From Asterella californica (Eukaryota > Streptophyta > Marchantiopsida > Marchantiales > Aytoniaceae), in the NCBI GenBank assembly GCA_036924285.1, contig JAYKYS010000007.1, positions 30,806,001 through 30,870,000 of the forward strand: a stretch of 64,000 nucleotides of DNA, in the 5' to 3' direction. Shown one piece after another: positions 33,827 to 44,954 of the stretch (its first letter is position 1; the number at the start of each line of letters is the position of its first letter). The position numbers were made by a program, and so were the translations under genes. Below the pieces are notes generated by a model. It was given only the letters and a program-made list of their open reading frames with translations, had not been told where the DNA came from and did not search any database.

Positions 33827-36800
33827 TTACGTCCAGTACTTCCTGACGCGCCACCCATTAACACGAGTGGTCATCAGTGTACCGTCCAACTCTTCCAACT
33901 GCAAGGAGCCATTGTCGAAGACCTCCAACACACGGTAAGGACCCATCCAGCGAAGATGAAGTTTCCCAGAGAACTTAATATGTCGATTGTCGTAGAGAAG
34001 AACCAAGTCCCCATCCACAACAGTCACCTTCCTCAACTTGCTATCGTAGTTTACCTTACGTTTTGCTTGCACCTCATACGTCTTCTCCAAAGCTGCATTC
34101 CTATCTTCTTCAAACTCTACGAAATTGAGAAGACGCTGCTCCTGGCTCTCTTCTTCTCCCATGCGTTCCGATACGGCTAACCGGTATGTTGGGACCTCTA
34201 ACTCAATAGGCACAATAGGTGTCATACCGTAAGTTAAGTAGAAAGGCGTCTTTTGGGTTGTGACCTTAGGTGAAATCTTGAAAACCTACAACACAGATGG
34301 CAGTTTCGTGTCCCAATCATACGCATGGTTAACAGTTACCTTGTTCATGATGTTACACAGAAGACCGTTCGACTTCTCCGTCAGTCCATTCGCTTTCGGG
34401 TTGTATGGCGTCGTCTTCCGATGTTTAATCCTGAAGTATTGGGTCAGGAGGGAGATAGTCTCATTTAAGAAATGAGTACCCCTATCTGATACCAATTCCA
34501 GCGGACATCCATACCTAGTAATGATGTTATGCCAAAGGAACCTTGCTACTACTGCGGCATCGTTCTTCCTCGTGGTCTCGCCTTCTACCATCTTGGTAGC
34601 ATAATCGGTAGCTATTAAGATGTACCGTGCTCGTGTTCTTCTCGCCACCGGGGCGATAGGACCCACAAAGTCGATTCCTCACTTTTCGAACGGAGCAAGC
34701 GGAAGAATGGGAGTAAGAGGCCACCTTGTTGTAACGGTCGGTCTTCCCACCCTCTGGCATGCGTCGCACTTCCTGATCTCCTGAAAAGTGTCCCGATACA
34801 TAGTTGGCCACCAGTATCCGGCGTCTAGCATCTTCTTCACTGTGGTCTTCAACCCGTAATGACCCCCAGCATCTTCGTAGTGAAGACCTGTGATCACTGA
34901 TTTTATCTCTGACGGCTCGAGACATCTTCTCAGCTTCTCGTCATGTCCTTTTCGAAACAGGATACCCTGGAAGATGGCGTAAGGTCCTGCCTTGTGTAAG
35001 AAGACGGCCTTCTGCTCCGCATCCATTCCCTCGGGATACTGTTGGTCTTCCAAGAACTTCCTTAAGTCCTTGAAGATCGACTCTTCTGTGGAAGTTGCAA
35101 AGACTGGATCAGAAGATCTAGTCTCGTCTTCTGGGAAGCAGGCGGTACGCCCCCCCCCCCAGATGAAAGTGTCTCTGCGAAAACTGAAAACAACTTCTCG
35201 TCAGGAAACTCGTCTTCCACTTCATCTTCTCGTCGTTCTGTCTCTAGTCTGGATAGGTAGTCAGCATTAACATGCTGTCTTCCGGACCTGTACTCAACTA
35301 TGTAAGTAAATTCCTGGAGTATGAGAATCCACCTAGCTATCCTCCTAGACAAATCTGCTTTCCTTACAAGATGTTTCAAAGAGAAGTGATCTACATAGAA
35401 GACAAACGGGTTTGCTAGAAGATAGTGTCTAAACTTCCTATAGGAGTAAATCATGCCAAGACACTCCCTTTCAGTTGTCGAGTACTTCTTCGCTGCATCA
35501 CTGAGCTGTCTTCTCGCGTAGTAGAGGGGATAATCCTTCTTCTTCTCATCTTTCTGACTCAACACTACCCCTATGGCGAAAGCAGAAACATCCACATAAA
35601 TGTGGAAGACTCTTTCCCAATCAGGCGGCCGTAGGACAGGGGTTTCCGACAGAAGCCTCTTCATTTCTTTGAATGCTTCCTGCTGCTCAGAAGACCAAAC
35701 GTATGGTTCGTCTTTCTTCAGCAACTTAGTGAGTCTTCCTGCTACCTCTGCGTACATGTCAATAAACCTCCTGTAGTATCCTACGTTGCCAAGGAAGCTT
35801 CTCAACTGAGTCAGGTTAGCAGGTGGGTGGAGTTTCATGATGACTTCCACCTTAGCACAGTCGACTTCTATACCTCTTCCGGAAATCCTATGTCCTAGCA
35901 AGATCCCCTCTGACATACCAAAGAAGCACTTCTCAGGGTGAAGAGCCAAACGATGTTCTCTACACTTCAGAAAACACTTCCTTAGAAATATCAAGTGGTC
36001 TTCTTTCGATCCAAACACACAAAAATCATCCAAGAAGATTTTCATGAAAGTGCGAAGATACTCCTTGAAGATTGTAATCATCAATCTCTAGAATGTGGCG
36101 GGTGCGTTGCATAAACCAAACAGCATTTGATTGTACGCGTACGTGCCCCAATCAGTAGTGAAAGTGGTTTTCGACTTGTCTTTTTCTCTGATTGAAACTT
36201 GGTTGTACCCAGAATACCCATCCAGGAAGCTGTAGAACTCATGCCTTACCACATGGTCTAACACAGAGTCGGTGAATGGTAAAGGGTGATGATCCTTCTT
36301 CGTGGCCAAGTTTAGCTTCCGGAAGTCCTGACACACTCGGATCTTCTCTGTCTGTTTCTTCGGCACGATGACAATAGGAGCTACCCACTCACTGCTAAGT
36401 ACTGGGAAGATGACTCCTGCCTTCAGGTATTGGTCAATCTGGTCCTTCACCAGAAGCGAGTACTTGGGGTTGAGCCGATACTGCCTCTGCCGTGCAGGAA
36501 CAACGCCCTCCAGCAAGTCGATGCGATGCTCTCCCAACTCTCGAGGTATGCCCTTCATGTCTTCTATGGTCCATGCGAAGACATCCTGGAACTCCGTTAG
36601 AAGTTCTCGAAAGTCTTCTAACTACTGGCCCTCAATCACCTTGGAAAGCTTCAGCTTCTTCCCAGGAGCAACCTCCATCTCTTGGAGATCATCCGGGTTT
36701 ACCATTCCTTCAGTGTGACTGTACTCACTGGCACCAAAGTATTCCGGTTTGGGAGCTTCTTCTGGTTCAGATTCGTCTTCTGGAAGACCAACTGTCGGAT

Positions 36801-37956
36801 CTTCCGAAGGGAAGGCGGTATTCTTGTCTTCTAGAAGCTCTTCTTCCGCAATCTCGTAGCACTCAATGTATCCACAGACCACATCTTCCACTTTCTCTGC
36901 TACTTCTGTAATACACACGTTATTCGTCACAAACTCATTATACCGTTCATCACTGTCAGAAGACGCAGCTGAGTCTTCTGAAGTGTACCCCTCTGTTGTA
37001 GAAGGAGTTTCTCCTTGGTGTCCAATCTTGATCCAAGGAAGCGAGACCTTACTCTTCTCACCTGGCTTGGGTGTAGGATTGGGAAATCTCAAACGGTGTC
37101 TTCTCCAGTCGGTATTCACATTTGCAGCATACAGCCATGGTCTTCCTATCAACACCAGATATCCAACCTTAGCTACAGGTCGCAAAATGATGTAAGTGAG
37201 GTAAAAAGATACTCCATCAATTACCGTCAAGACATCTTTCAGTTGCCCCAAAGGTCGTCTTCTAGTCTGGTCCGCCATTCTGAGAATTCTCGGAGTAGGC
37301 TGGAACTCAGTGAAGCCTAGGGCATACGCCGTTTCTTCCGTCATGATGTTAACTCCGGAGTCGGAATCAATGGGTACCTTCTTCAGAAGACAGCCATGGA
37401 TCTCCATATCAAGTTCTGGGGCTCCCAAGTCCTCATGCTCTATCCTCAAGATCGGGGTGCTCTTGGGAAGTTTAGTTGCCCTCCTCTTCCTCAATCCTCG
37501 AAGCACAGATTGTAACAACTTCCTGTAACCAGCGTTGTCATCCAACAGCTGTTGGAAGGTTACATCCGCCTTCTGATTCCACAAGTCTCGCAAGAAGTCG
37601 TACGGAGATCTTTTCAAGAGAGTGACTGGAGTTTCCAACAGAGAAGATGTAGTGGCTGCTTCCTTGGGTGGAAGACCAGAAGAGTGTCTTCCCTCGACTG
37701 GAGGCTGTTCCCGTGAGACAGGTGTCGCCGTAGTCGGTGTAGGAAGCTGCTGTACTATCTTCCGTCTCTTCTCCAGCTCTTCTTGCATGATCGCTTCAAC
37801 TTCTTGTCTAATGTCAGGAGCAAAGTACTTCGGATCTTCTCGGTCGTAAGTAGGAGAAGACGGCCGCTCAGGAGAAGATGACCTCTCCTTACGCTGCTTC
37901 TTCTTCTTGACGTCCTTCTGACGATTCTGATTCTGACTTCCCTCTGCTTCTGGTAC
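33827..37956 (-). pseudogene. pol: Element B Pol: protease, RT, RNase H, integrase (four stops, one frameshift)
   Basis: The frame opens at 37956, +1 relative to gag, overlapping it by 68 nt. Order on the minus strand: protease (PIDSDSGVNIM, then LIGRPWL) to about 36900; an acidic linker; RT from about 36560 (APIVIVPKK, CQDFRKLN, FLDGYSGYNQ, LFGLCNAPATF, F-L-D-D-FCVFG); RNase H (YVDVSAFAIG, TTERECLG, VDHFSLK); integrase with HHCC (LHYEDAGGH ... CDACQ), D in IATDYATKM, D in LVSDRGTHF and E in NGLTEKSNG; and a C-terminal GDLVLLYD / LHLRWMGPYRV module. TAG at 36622 and at about 36088 sit at likely Gln codons. TGA near 34679 and TAG near 34286 sit at likely Trp codons. The frame shifts at the C11 run at 35150-35160. 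It is otherwise well preserved. Confidence 0.9.
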
Positions 37957-39658
37957 TTACCTTGAACACCATTTGTCGGGGTCGTAGGGTCTGAGGACAA
38001 TTCCCTGTGAAATGACCGGCTTCCTTACAGTTCCCACACAAGGGCACTTGCCCAATCTGTCTTCTCGGATGAGGACAGATGGACCACCAGTGTCCTGTCT
38101 CTCCACAATTATTGCACGCTCCAGGAAGAGGGTTGAGAGGTCGTTGTGATGAAGAAGGCTGCCAGGGCGTCCTGGTCTGTACATTGCTAGCTCTATCCCT
38201 CCGTACATAACGATTATATTGGGCGGGAGGCGTAGGAGTGAAAGGTTGGATCGCCTCGATCCTATAGCAGGTTTCCCCACTGGGATCGTGTAGATATCCC
38301 TCATCGTCTTCTTCCCATCCTGCCCAGTTGACAGCTTGGTCCTGCGTACACTGATCTCTGGTGTGTCCAGAAGAGTTACAAAGGTTGCACCAAAGGTTTG
38401 GCCGGGAAGCCGTAGGCTGCTTCCGCTTGTCCTTCTGGTTCAGAAGATGAACTTTCAGGTCGGCAAACTGCTTCAGAACCTCATCGATGCGGGGATCAGG
38501 TGCATACTGAATGATCTGAGTTTGAGGCATCTTCTGCACAACTTCCTCCCTTGCTCGCGTCTTCTCCTTCTTCTTCTTCCGCGTCTTCTTCTCTTGTTCA
38601 GATTCGGATTCTGAACTTTCGACAGTAGACTCTTCAGAAGTAGAGGCTGCTTCCGAATCACTGTTATCAGTTTCAGTGGACTTGGACTTCTTCTTGGACT
38701 TCCGAGAAGACTTCTTCGACTTCTTGGACTTCTTCGAGGTCTTCCCTTTGTCTTTCGTCATATTCCGAGTGATGTTCGAGGTTTCATACTGCTCGGCATG
38801 CTTCTGTACCTCCGCTAAATCATCACCTCCTCCTCTTCTGCAGTACAATTTCATGTCCTGAGACAATCCTCCCAAGTACCAGTCCACGGCTTGCTGAGCA
38901 CAGTAACCTGGTCTTCCTTGGTTCTGCGGGATGTGATCCAAGAGATCTTCAAACCTCTCGGTGTAATCCCGCAGTGTCTCTTTCTTCTTCCGTTCGAGCC
39001 TCTGAAGCTCTATGAGGGTCATACGATCGTAGCCCACTCCTCTGAACCTCTTCAGAAAAGCTGCCTTCAAAGTAACCCAAGCGGCCATTACTACACCATC
39101 ATCCAACGTTTTACTCATCCACTTCCTTCCTTTCCCTACGATCAAACTGGGAAATACACGGAGTCTATCAACATCAGCGTCTTCCTTGTTAGATCGAGAG
39201 ATGGTCTCGAACATGGTGATGAAGTCGTCTGCGTCAGCATCATCGTCGTACGGATAGTACTTCTGCCGAGTGTGGGAAGCCATGTCGACTGCCGGCTGGT
39301 GCGACTGCCAACTTCTTTCTTCCTCAGGTCCAGGTGGTGGAGATGGTCTTCTCGAAGGTTCAGGTCTGTCTGAATCGCGAAGGTCGTCTTCTGAGTCAGA
39401 GCTACTGTCACTGCTACCTTCCGAGACGTCTGGGACAATCTCCTCCAGTCTTCCCTCACCTTGAGAAGCTTCTTCCGTGCTTGGGAAGACGTCTTCCGAG
39501 TAACCAGTACCAAAATCTACTTCATACACGTGATCACCCGGTTGGCTTCTGTCTTCGCCAAAGATTATGCTCGAGTGGAAGGCTTTTCCAACTCTACCGA
39601 TCGGATCTTCCTGAGCTCTTCTTCTTTCCTTTGGTGTCTCAGGGATATCCGCTATTCT
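37889..39658 (-). CDS. gag: Element B Gag with three zinc knuckles
   Basis: The frame is open from 39658. The first ATG lies at 39283 (MASHTRQKYYP), and no better start is visible, so the true N-terminus is uncertain. The region upstream of that ATG is Ser/Asp/Glu/Pro-rich. The core (ITMFETISRSN ... LKAAFLKRFRG ... TLRDYTERFEDLLDHIP ... AVDWYLGGL) fits the plant retrotransposon Gag capsid family. It is followed by a Lys/Ser-rich segment (KKSKKSKKSSRKSKKKSKS) and three CX2CX4HX4C knuckles: CNLCNSSGHTRDQC, CNNCGETGHWWSIC and CGNCKEAGHFTGNC. The frame ends at TAA (37889-37891), and pol continues in +1. A perfect consensus splice donor AAG/GTAAGT lies at 37961/37960 just before the end. Confidence 0.85.
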   Translation of the reverse strand, partial: RIADIPETPKERRRAQEDPIGRVGKAFHSSIIFGEDRSQPGDHVYEVDFGTGYSEDVFPSTEEASQGEGRLEEIVPDVSEGSSDSSSDSEDDLRDSDRPEPSRRPSPPPGPEEERSWQSHQPAVDMASHTRQKYYPYDDDADADDFITMFETISRSNKEDADVDRLRVFPSLIVGKGRKWMSKTLDDGVVMAAWVTLKAAFLKRFRGVGYDRMTLIELQRLERKKKETLRDYTERFEDLLDHIPQNQGRPGYCAQQAVDWYLGGLSQDMKLYCRRGGGDDLAEVQKHAEQYETSNITRNMTKDKGKTSKKSKKSKKSSRKSKKKSKSTETDNSDSEAASTSEESTVESSESESEQEKKTRKKKKEKTRAREEVVQKMPQTQIIQYAPDPRIDEVLKQFADLKVHLLNQKDKRKQPTASRPNLWCNLCNSSGHTRDQCTQDQAVNWAGWEEDDEGYLHDPSGETCYRIEAIQPFTPTPPAQYNRYVRRDRASNVQTRTPWQPSSSQRPLNPLPGACNNCGETGHWWSICPHPRRQIGQVPLCGNCKEAGHFTGNCPQTLRPRQMVFKVSTRSRGKSESESSEGRQEEEAA

Positions 39659-40085
39659 CTAGAAGCGGTTCGCTGGGGTGAGTTTACCCACTCAGGATCC
39701 TTACCCGTGCGTCTTCTGCTTCTTCCTCCGATCGGAGGCATCCACCAGAGTACTGAGAACCGATGTCTCTATTCTTCTACCACTAGATCCGGGAGACCAA
39801 ATGACTGAACAACCGATCACAAGTTCAGAACGTCTTCTTCTCCTGCTTCTGGTTGCATTCACTGCAATCTTCCAAGATCGAGTCTTCCAAGGAGTTCTTG
39901 GAAGCAGGGAAGCGGCTTCTTCCAACTTTCCTTAATGTATCTTATCAGCTTCTGGTTGCGGTTTCTGTCTTCTAGCAAGATAGAGTCCCACAACACATTC
40001 AACTACAATCGAAGTTAGTTCGAAACGAACCTAACTAATGGCACACAGATCCAGGAAGCTTAGAACAGAAGTTACTAAGATGAAA

Positions 40086-40103
40086 TCCCCGGCAGCGACG
40101 CCA
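40086..40103 (-). promoter_or_regulatory. Element B primer-binding site, tRNA-Asp-like
   Basis: In element orientation TGGCGTCGCTGCCGGGGA lies 18 bases after the 5' LTR end. The complement of plant tRNA-Asp(GTC) as I know it is TGGCGCCGTTGCCGGGGA, so 16 of 18 positions match. This primer is used by Athila and Tat-type plant elements. Confidence 0.85.
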
Positions 40104-41751
40104 AAAATGGTGCTCACTATATGTAGTGACGCAGGATTACTCCTTTTGCCCATTTAGTATACAAGATATCGTTCCCATAGAGGATTTACGTAAGTAATCG
40201 CTGCTCTAAGTTCTAGGATCTGTTCAGACACACAAACACACGGGTTTTGTCTAAAAATCCCGTCTTCTCACAAAACCACACAAAATCACACGTCTTCCAG
40301 ACACGCCACATGGTGCTCTGGAACTAAACAAACAACTACCCACTAAAATATCACACAATTATTCACAGGAAAGCTCGGGAAGACGATCTTCCTGCTTCCA
40401 TGTTGCTTCCTCCGGTCTTCTCGATACCGTCTTCCCGAAGCGATTCTCGTCTTCTGGGGGTTCAGCTCGTCTTCTCACCCCTCTAGAAGGCTGTCCTGCT
40501 TCGCAGAAGTCGACTAGCAACGGTCGTTACACCTTATTTTCACACTCACATTCCAACGGGTTAGATAAATCACAGGGTGTATGCCCCCTGTAGCCTTCCC
40601 AGGCTTCTGCCTACGAAAATGGTCTTCCTGCAGCACTACAACGACATTCACCTTCACGGAAGCTCAATAGAAGTCTCGGAAGCTCACTAGAAGAAGGTGG
40701 GGAAGATGAGGGAAGATGGGGAAGAAGAGAAAATCCAAACAAGAGAAAACAAGATGAAAAGAGTAAATTAAGATTCCGACAGGCTTCTAGTCCCGATCCT
40801 GACTAACAAGCCATCCCTGCTTGTAATAGTTTGGGGAGGAAGACAACAAACGTGAGTACTGTTGCACCGTCTTCTACTCTAGGATGTCATTTTCTGTTGC
40901 GGGAAGAAGGTTTCTTTCTTCTTCACTTCGCTGCTCTGACTGCTCTGTCTTCTGGGATTCCTTACCCAAAAGACCGTTCGTACGTAGATCCCAAGTGCTC
41001 TACTGAACGAGCCAAGCTACACTTCCACAACTGCTGACAGTCACCGCCACTCAAGAAGAACACTTCCCATGCACAATTGGGAGCGAATTCAAAGAACCCA
41101 CCATCCAGAAGACATGAACAAAGCTTCTGCACTCAAATCCACAATCTATTTCCCGAGAAGAAGTCACAATGGCATTGGGAAGCTCACTCCCTCTACTTCC
41201 TGCGTCTACTCCTCGACACACCAGCCTAGCTAACAAGACTGCACGAGGATGCCGTTCCCTGTTCCTAGACTGTCCACTACTTCTATCTACATCTTCGAAC
41301 CACTGCTGGTACGAGTATGCAGACCCCTCCTGTATATTCCAAGACTATTCGTATGTTTCCAACGACGGGTGTAGTGCGAAGAACTACCTATCCTGTCCCT
41401 CTGCTCTAATGTGTCTCGTCCGCCTACACCATAGAATCGATGTGTGCAGTCGCTACAGAATTCTACCGAACTGGTAGCACAGGCAGAACTCTATCTCCTA
41501 CTCTGGTATCCTACTTATGTCGCTGCCATGAGAACCAGGGGAGGCGACCACCAGGGAGAGAGAGGCGCTGACAGGAGGTTGCTACCTCACATGCAAGCGG
41601 TTCCCCTGCCTGAATTGGCCATCCACCTTGTCCTTCCTACGCTACCTATGCTGCCACATGGTGTCCTAACTAATATTACATGGAAAAACTGCCATCCTTA
41701 AGATAGCATGTTCGATTCTACTATATTTGGAATTGTGAATGAAGTTACTAA

Positions 41752-44142
41752 CTACTCAGATTGCACGGAGGCAATCTCTACCTGATCTGCTCCTATCGGA
41801 GCTCCTAATGCGACCTCTGATAAGCTAGAAAGCCCTGCAGTTACCTCGGGTGTCACTGAGGTGGCTTCGTCCTCATCGTCTCTTGCTGGCTCTGCTGTCG
41901 CTGCTGCTGCATCTTCCTCGGCTTCGGCTTCTGCTTCGGAAGACAGAAGCGTCTTCTGGGAAGCGGAGTCGACCGATGCTTCTTCCGTCTTCTGAGGCAC
42001 GGGTGCGGGACTAGGGACCATGGGGACCTCATGGGGATCCGAGGAAGTCGCTTCCTCCACGCGGAATATCTGGGAAGACGGCTCGTCTTCCTGTCTTCCA
42101 GAAGACATCTTGTCTTCCGGGGCGTCTTCTGGAGTCTTCTCGGCTTCCAACGCTGTCATCACCAAGTGCACAGCGAGGTCGAACTCCTCCTTCTCCATTC
42201 CGGATCCAGTCGATGGTGTTGGAGCGTGGGAAGATGCGGTTGCAGGTGTCGGAAGCGAGGGAAGACCATAAAGTGTCTTCACTCCTTCTGTCTGTCGATC
42301 CAAGTACCTGAACATGCTCTCCCGGCATTCCACCAACATCGCTTTGGACTCGCTGTCCCATCCTCTAGCTAAGATAAGTAACTTCCTACTCGCGGTGTAG
42401 TTGAACTTCTTCCGAAGCGCTTCCACCGACTGTGCCAACATCTTCTGTGCACGGGCCTCTGCTGCTTCCCTCTGCGTCTTCTCAGCTGCAGCTCGCGCTT
42501 CCGCGGCTTCTCGCTGCGTCTTCCATATGGTCTGCTCTTCTACGAGGGCGGTGATCTTCTCCCGCACTCGGGTGACTTCCTGATTGCGCTGCTGTACCCG
42601 CGCCTGCAACTCCTGGTTGCTCTTCAAAAGCTGTACCAGCTCCTTGGCAGAAGCGGCTGCTTCTGTCTTGTACCTGGCTGCAAGCTTCTCCGTGGTGCGG
42701 AGACTAGCTTCCAGCGACTCCGTCTTCTTCTGGTCTTCCTCCTGTCGAAGCAAGGTGCGCAGGTCGAATCCAGGTTGTAAGGGCTTCTCTTGTGCCCTCG
42801 CTCTCTTCTCCAGCAACTCCATAGCTGGCTGGATCTCCTTCTGGAAGTAGGCATTGAACTCCTCCAGTCGTCTTCCTGCGGAAGACAAGTTCATCTCCAC
42901 CACTCGCTCCGCGGTGTTGACTTCGTCTTCCAGAGGCAAGGAAGCCTCTTCCACCACTACGGCCTTCATCTTCTGCGCACGAGAAGAAGCTACTCTTCTC
43001 GTCTTCCGGGGTGGAAGACTCCTCATGGCAGGAGCGACTCTCTTCTTTGCGCTTCCTCGCATCGCAGCAGGAGCGCCCATCCATCCTTCGTCTTCTGGAG
43101 TCTTCGGAAGACTCCCAGGCGTTGCAGAAGCAGTCTTCTGCTCTGATCGGGTACTCAGCAGGTCTTCTTCCAAGTCGGACTCCGATCCTGAATGAATGAG
43201 GGAGATGGGTGTCCTCGGTACACTTCTGGGACCCATCTTCCTCCGTGGCGTGGCGTCTTCCGACCCACTAGACTCGTCTTCCTTCACCAGAAGCGTCTTC
43301 TGGTGAGAGCCGGGCCTCGGCTGTGGCATCAGAGTGAGAGGGGGCGTTGCTGCTGCCTCTCGGTCATCGTCTTCCGAGGTCTCCTCCTTCACCTCCTGTC
43401 GCTCCGTTGGCCCATACCCTGCCAGCTGATCTTCCCTAAGATCCCTCATGGCTACATACAAGTAGCAGAGGAAGGGCGTCAAGTATCCTCCCGCCGGGGT
43501 ACCCAAGTATGCTAGCTCCGTCTGTACATAGTTGTGGATGTACGCGCCCCGGTAGATGAGCACTCCGTCATCCCACACTGATTCCAAGAACTCCACGTCC
43601 TGATCTCCTAAGTACCTTGTCTTCTGCGCTTTCCTCTTGGGAAAGAGGTGCAGAAACAACTTCGCCAGAAGTCGCTTCTTCGGCTCCCGGTAAGATTCGA
43701 TCTTCCAACCGTTCCTCCCCTGCCTGTCTTCCATGAAAAGGCAGGTGGTGCTCCCAGGCACATGCCACGAACTCACGATCCTAGGCAAGATCTTCTTCTC
43801 GTACCAATATCCTCGGTTCTCGGACTCAGGCCTGTGAAAAGCCTTGCGCCACCAGTCTTCAGTCCAAGAAGACGGTCTTCCTCGAGCTACTCCTGCTTTC
43901 GCAGGTACACGGTTACGAGGTGGCAACGCTGCCCACACCTCCTCCAGAAGCTCTTGATCTGCGAGGTTCCAATCCCACAGGAAGAAGTCGAGACCCAACT
44001 CCTTGAGAAAGAGTGGCCTCGGCCAATTCTGCCGCTGGTAACACCAAGCCTCGCGGATGCATCGACATACCTGGAAGATCTGTTGTACTAAACCACAAGC
44101 ACCTACTATGAGCTGAAGGCTCAGTTCTTCCCGAGTGCCCAC
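41752..44142 (-). CDS. LTR-encoded accessory ORF of element B (5' LTR copy)
   Basis: A 796-codon open frame lies wholly inside the LTR, on the element's sense strand. The first roughly 44 residues are read out of frame: compared with the 3' LTR copy a 2-bp deletion near 44005-44015 shifts the frame, and the ancestral start is probably the ATG at 44068. Downstream the order is: a globular N-terminal domain (FLKELGLDFFLWDWNL, GRPSSWTEDWWRKAF, REPKKRLLAKLFLHLF, ELAYLGTPAGGYLTP), a Ser/Asp/Glu/Pro-rich middle with basic patches (SAKKRVAPAMRSLPPRKTR), then about 200 residues of coiled coil with a 14-residue repeat (KTQREAAEARA-type), and an acidic Ala/Glu/Val tail. The function is unknown and no enzyme motif is seen. 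Homologues occur in the same place in B2 and E. The basic patches and coiled coil would suit an oligomeric nucleic-acid- or chromatin-binding protein; that is inference. Confidence 0.8.
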   Translation of the reverse strand: MGTREELSLQLIVGACGLVQQIFQVCRCIREAWCYQRQNWPRPLFLKELGLDFFLWDWNLADQELLEEVWAALPPRNRVPAKAGVARGRPSSWTEDWWRKAFHRPESENRGYWYEKKILPRIVSSWHVPGSTTCLFMEDRQGRNGWKIESYREPKKRLLAKLFLHLFPKRKAQKTRYLGDQDVEFLESVWDDGVLIYRGAYIHNYVQTELAYLGTPAGGYLTPFLCYLYVAMRDLREDQLAGYGPTERQEVKEETSEDDDREAAATPPLTLMPQPRPGSHQKTLLVKEDESSGSEDATPRRKMGPRSVPRTPISLIHSGSESDLEEDLLSTRSEQKTASATPGSLPKTPEDEGWMGAPAAMRGSAKKRVAPAMRSLPPRKTRRVASSRAQKMKAVVVEEASLPLEDEVNTAERVVEMNLSSAGRRLEEFNAYFQKEIQPAMELLEKRARAQEKPLQPGFDLRTLLRQEEDQKKTESLEASLRTTEKLAARYKTEAAASAKELVQLLKSNQELQARVQQRNQEVTRVREKITALVEEQTIWKTQREAAEARAAAEKTQREAAEARAQKMLAQSVEALRKKFNYTASRKLLILARGWDSESKAMLVECRESMFRYLDRQTEGVKTLYGLPSLPTPATASSHAPTPSTGSGMEKEEFDLAVHLVMTALEAEKTPEDAPEDKMSSGRQEDEPSSQIFRVEEATSSDPHEVPMVPSPAPVPQKTEEASVDSASQKTLLSSEAEAEAEEDAAAATAEPARDDEDEATSVTPEVTAGLSSLSEVALGAPIGADQVEIASVQSE

Positions 44143-44954
44143 AGTATAGCTTCTACTTCTCAGAAGACGAAACTAGTCTTCCAGAAGACAGCTACTCCGT
44201 CTTCCGGGATTCTAACAATACTTCCTAGATAGCTCTCGTCTTCCGAGCTATATCTAAACAATCCTATCTAAGCAAGACCTCGCATGGATTACCAAGAAGA
44301 CAAACCACCTTGCATTACATCCTACTTCCTATCAGAAGATACAAGATTCGCAAAACATAAGTGCATGACAAGTTCAGAAGATGGTTGCGGACTCCTGCGG
44401 TGACAGTGGCCTCTGGGAAGACACTCGGGACAGCTTCCGATTCAATGTCTTTCTCGGAAGACCTCCCGAAGTCAGACTTCCCTTCACTGGTCTCACCTGT
44501 CTTCGTCTTCCTACACGCAATCTATCCTCACAACAGACTCAAGACAATTGCACTCTGTTCTTCTGACTTCTCACCTCTCATACGCACTCAGGAGAAGCTT
44601 GCTGCTCGGTGGGAAGACATGACCCTCGACCATTCTCTCCAGATTCTGCCAGCAAGTATTCTCACGACTCTCTTCTAAGCTTGGGAAGAAGAAGGAATGG
44701 CTGCTATGGATCGAACAGAAGAGACCCGAATGGACCCTCACGTCTTCTCGCTCATTTTGCCAGCCTTCCAATCTTCTAGTCTCTCTAGGAAGATGTGGAG
44801 TTGAGAAGCTTGGAAGACCGGGAGGCACAGGCCTAGTTCCCGACTTCCAACTTCTCGAAATAACAAAACAACTCACCACACCACTCAGGATTCGTACCAA
44901 GTCTCTCTAAACACAAAAGCAAAGCAAATCCACTCTTGATATGAATTGGGTTCA

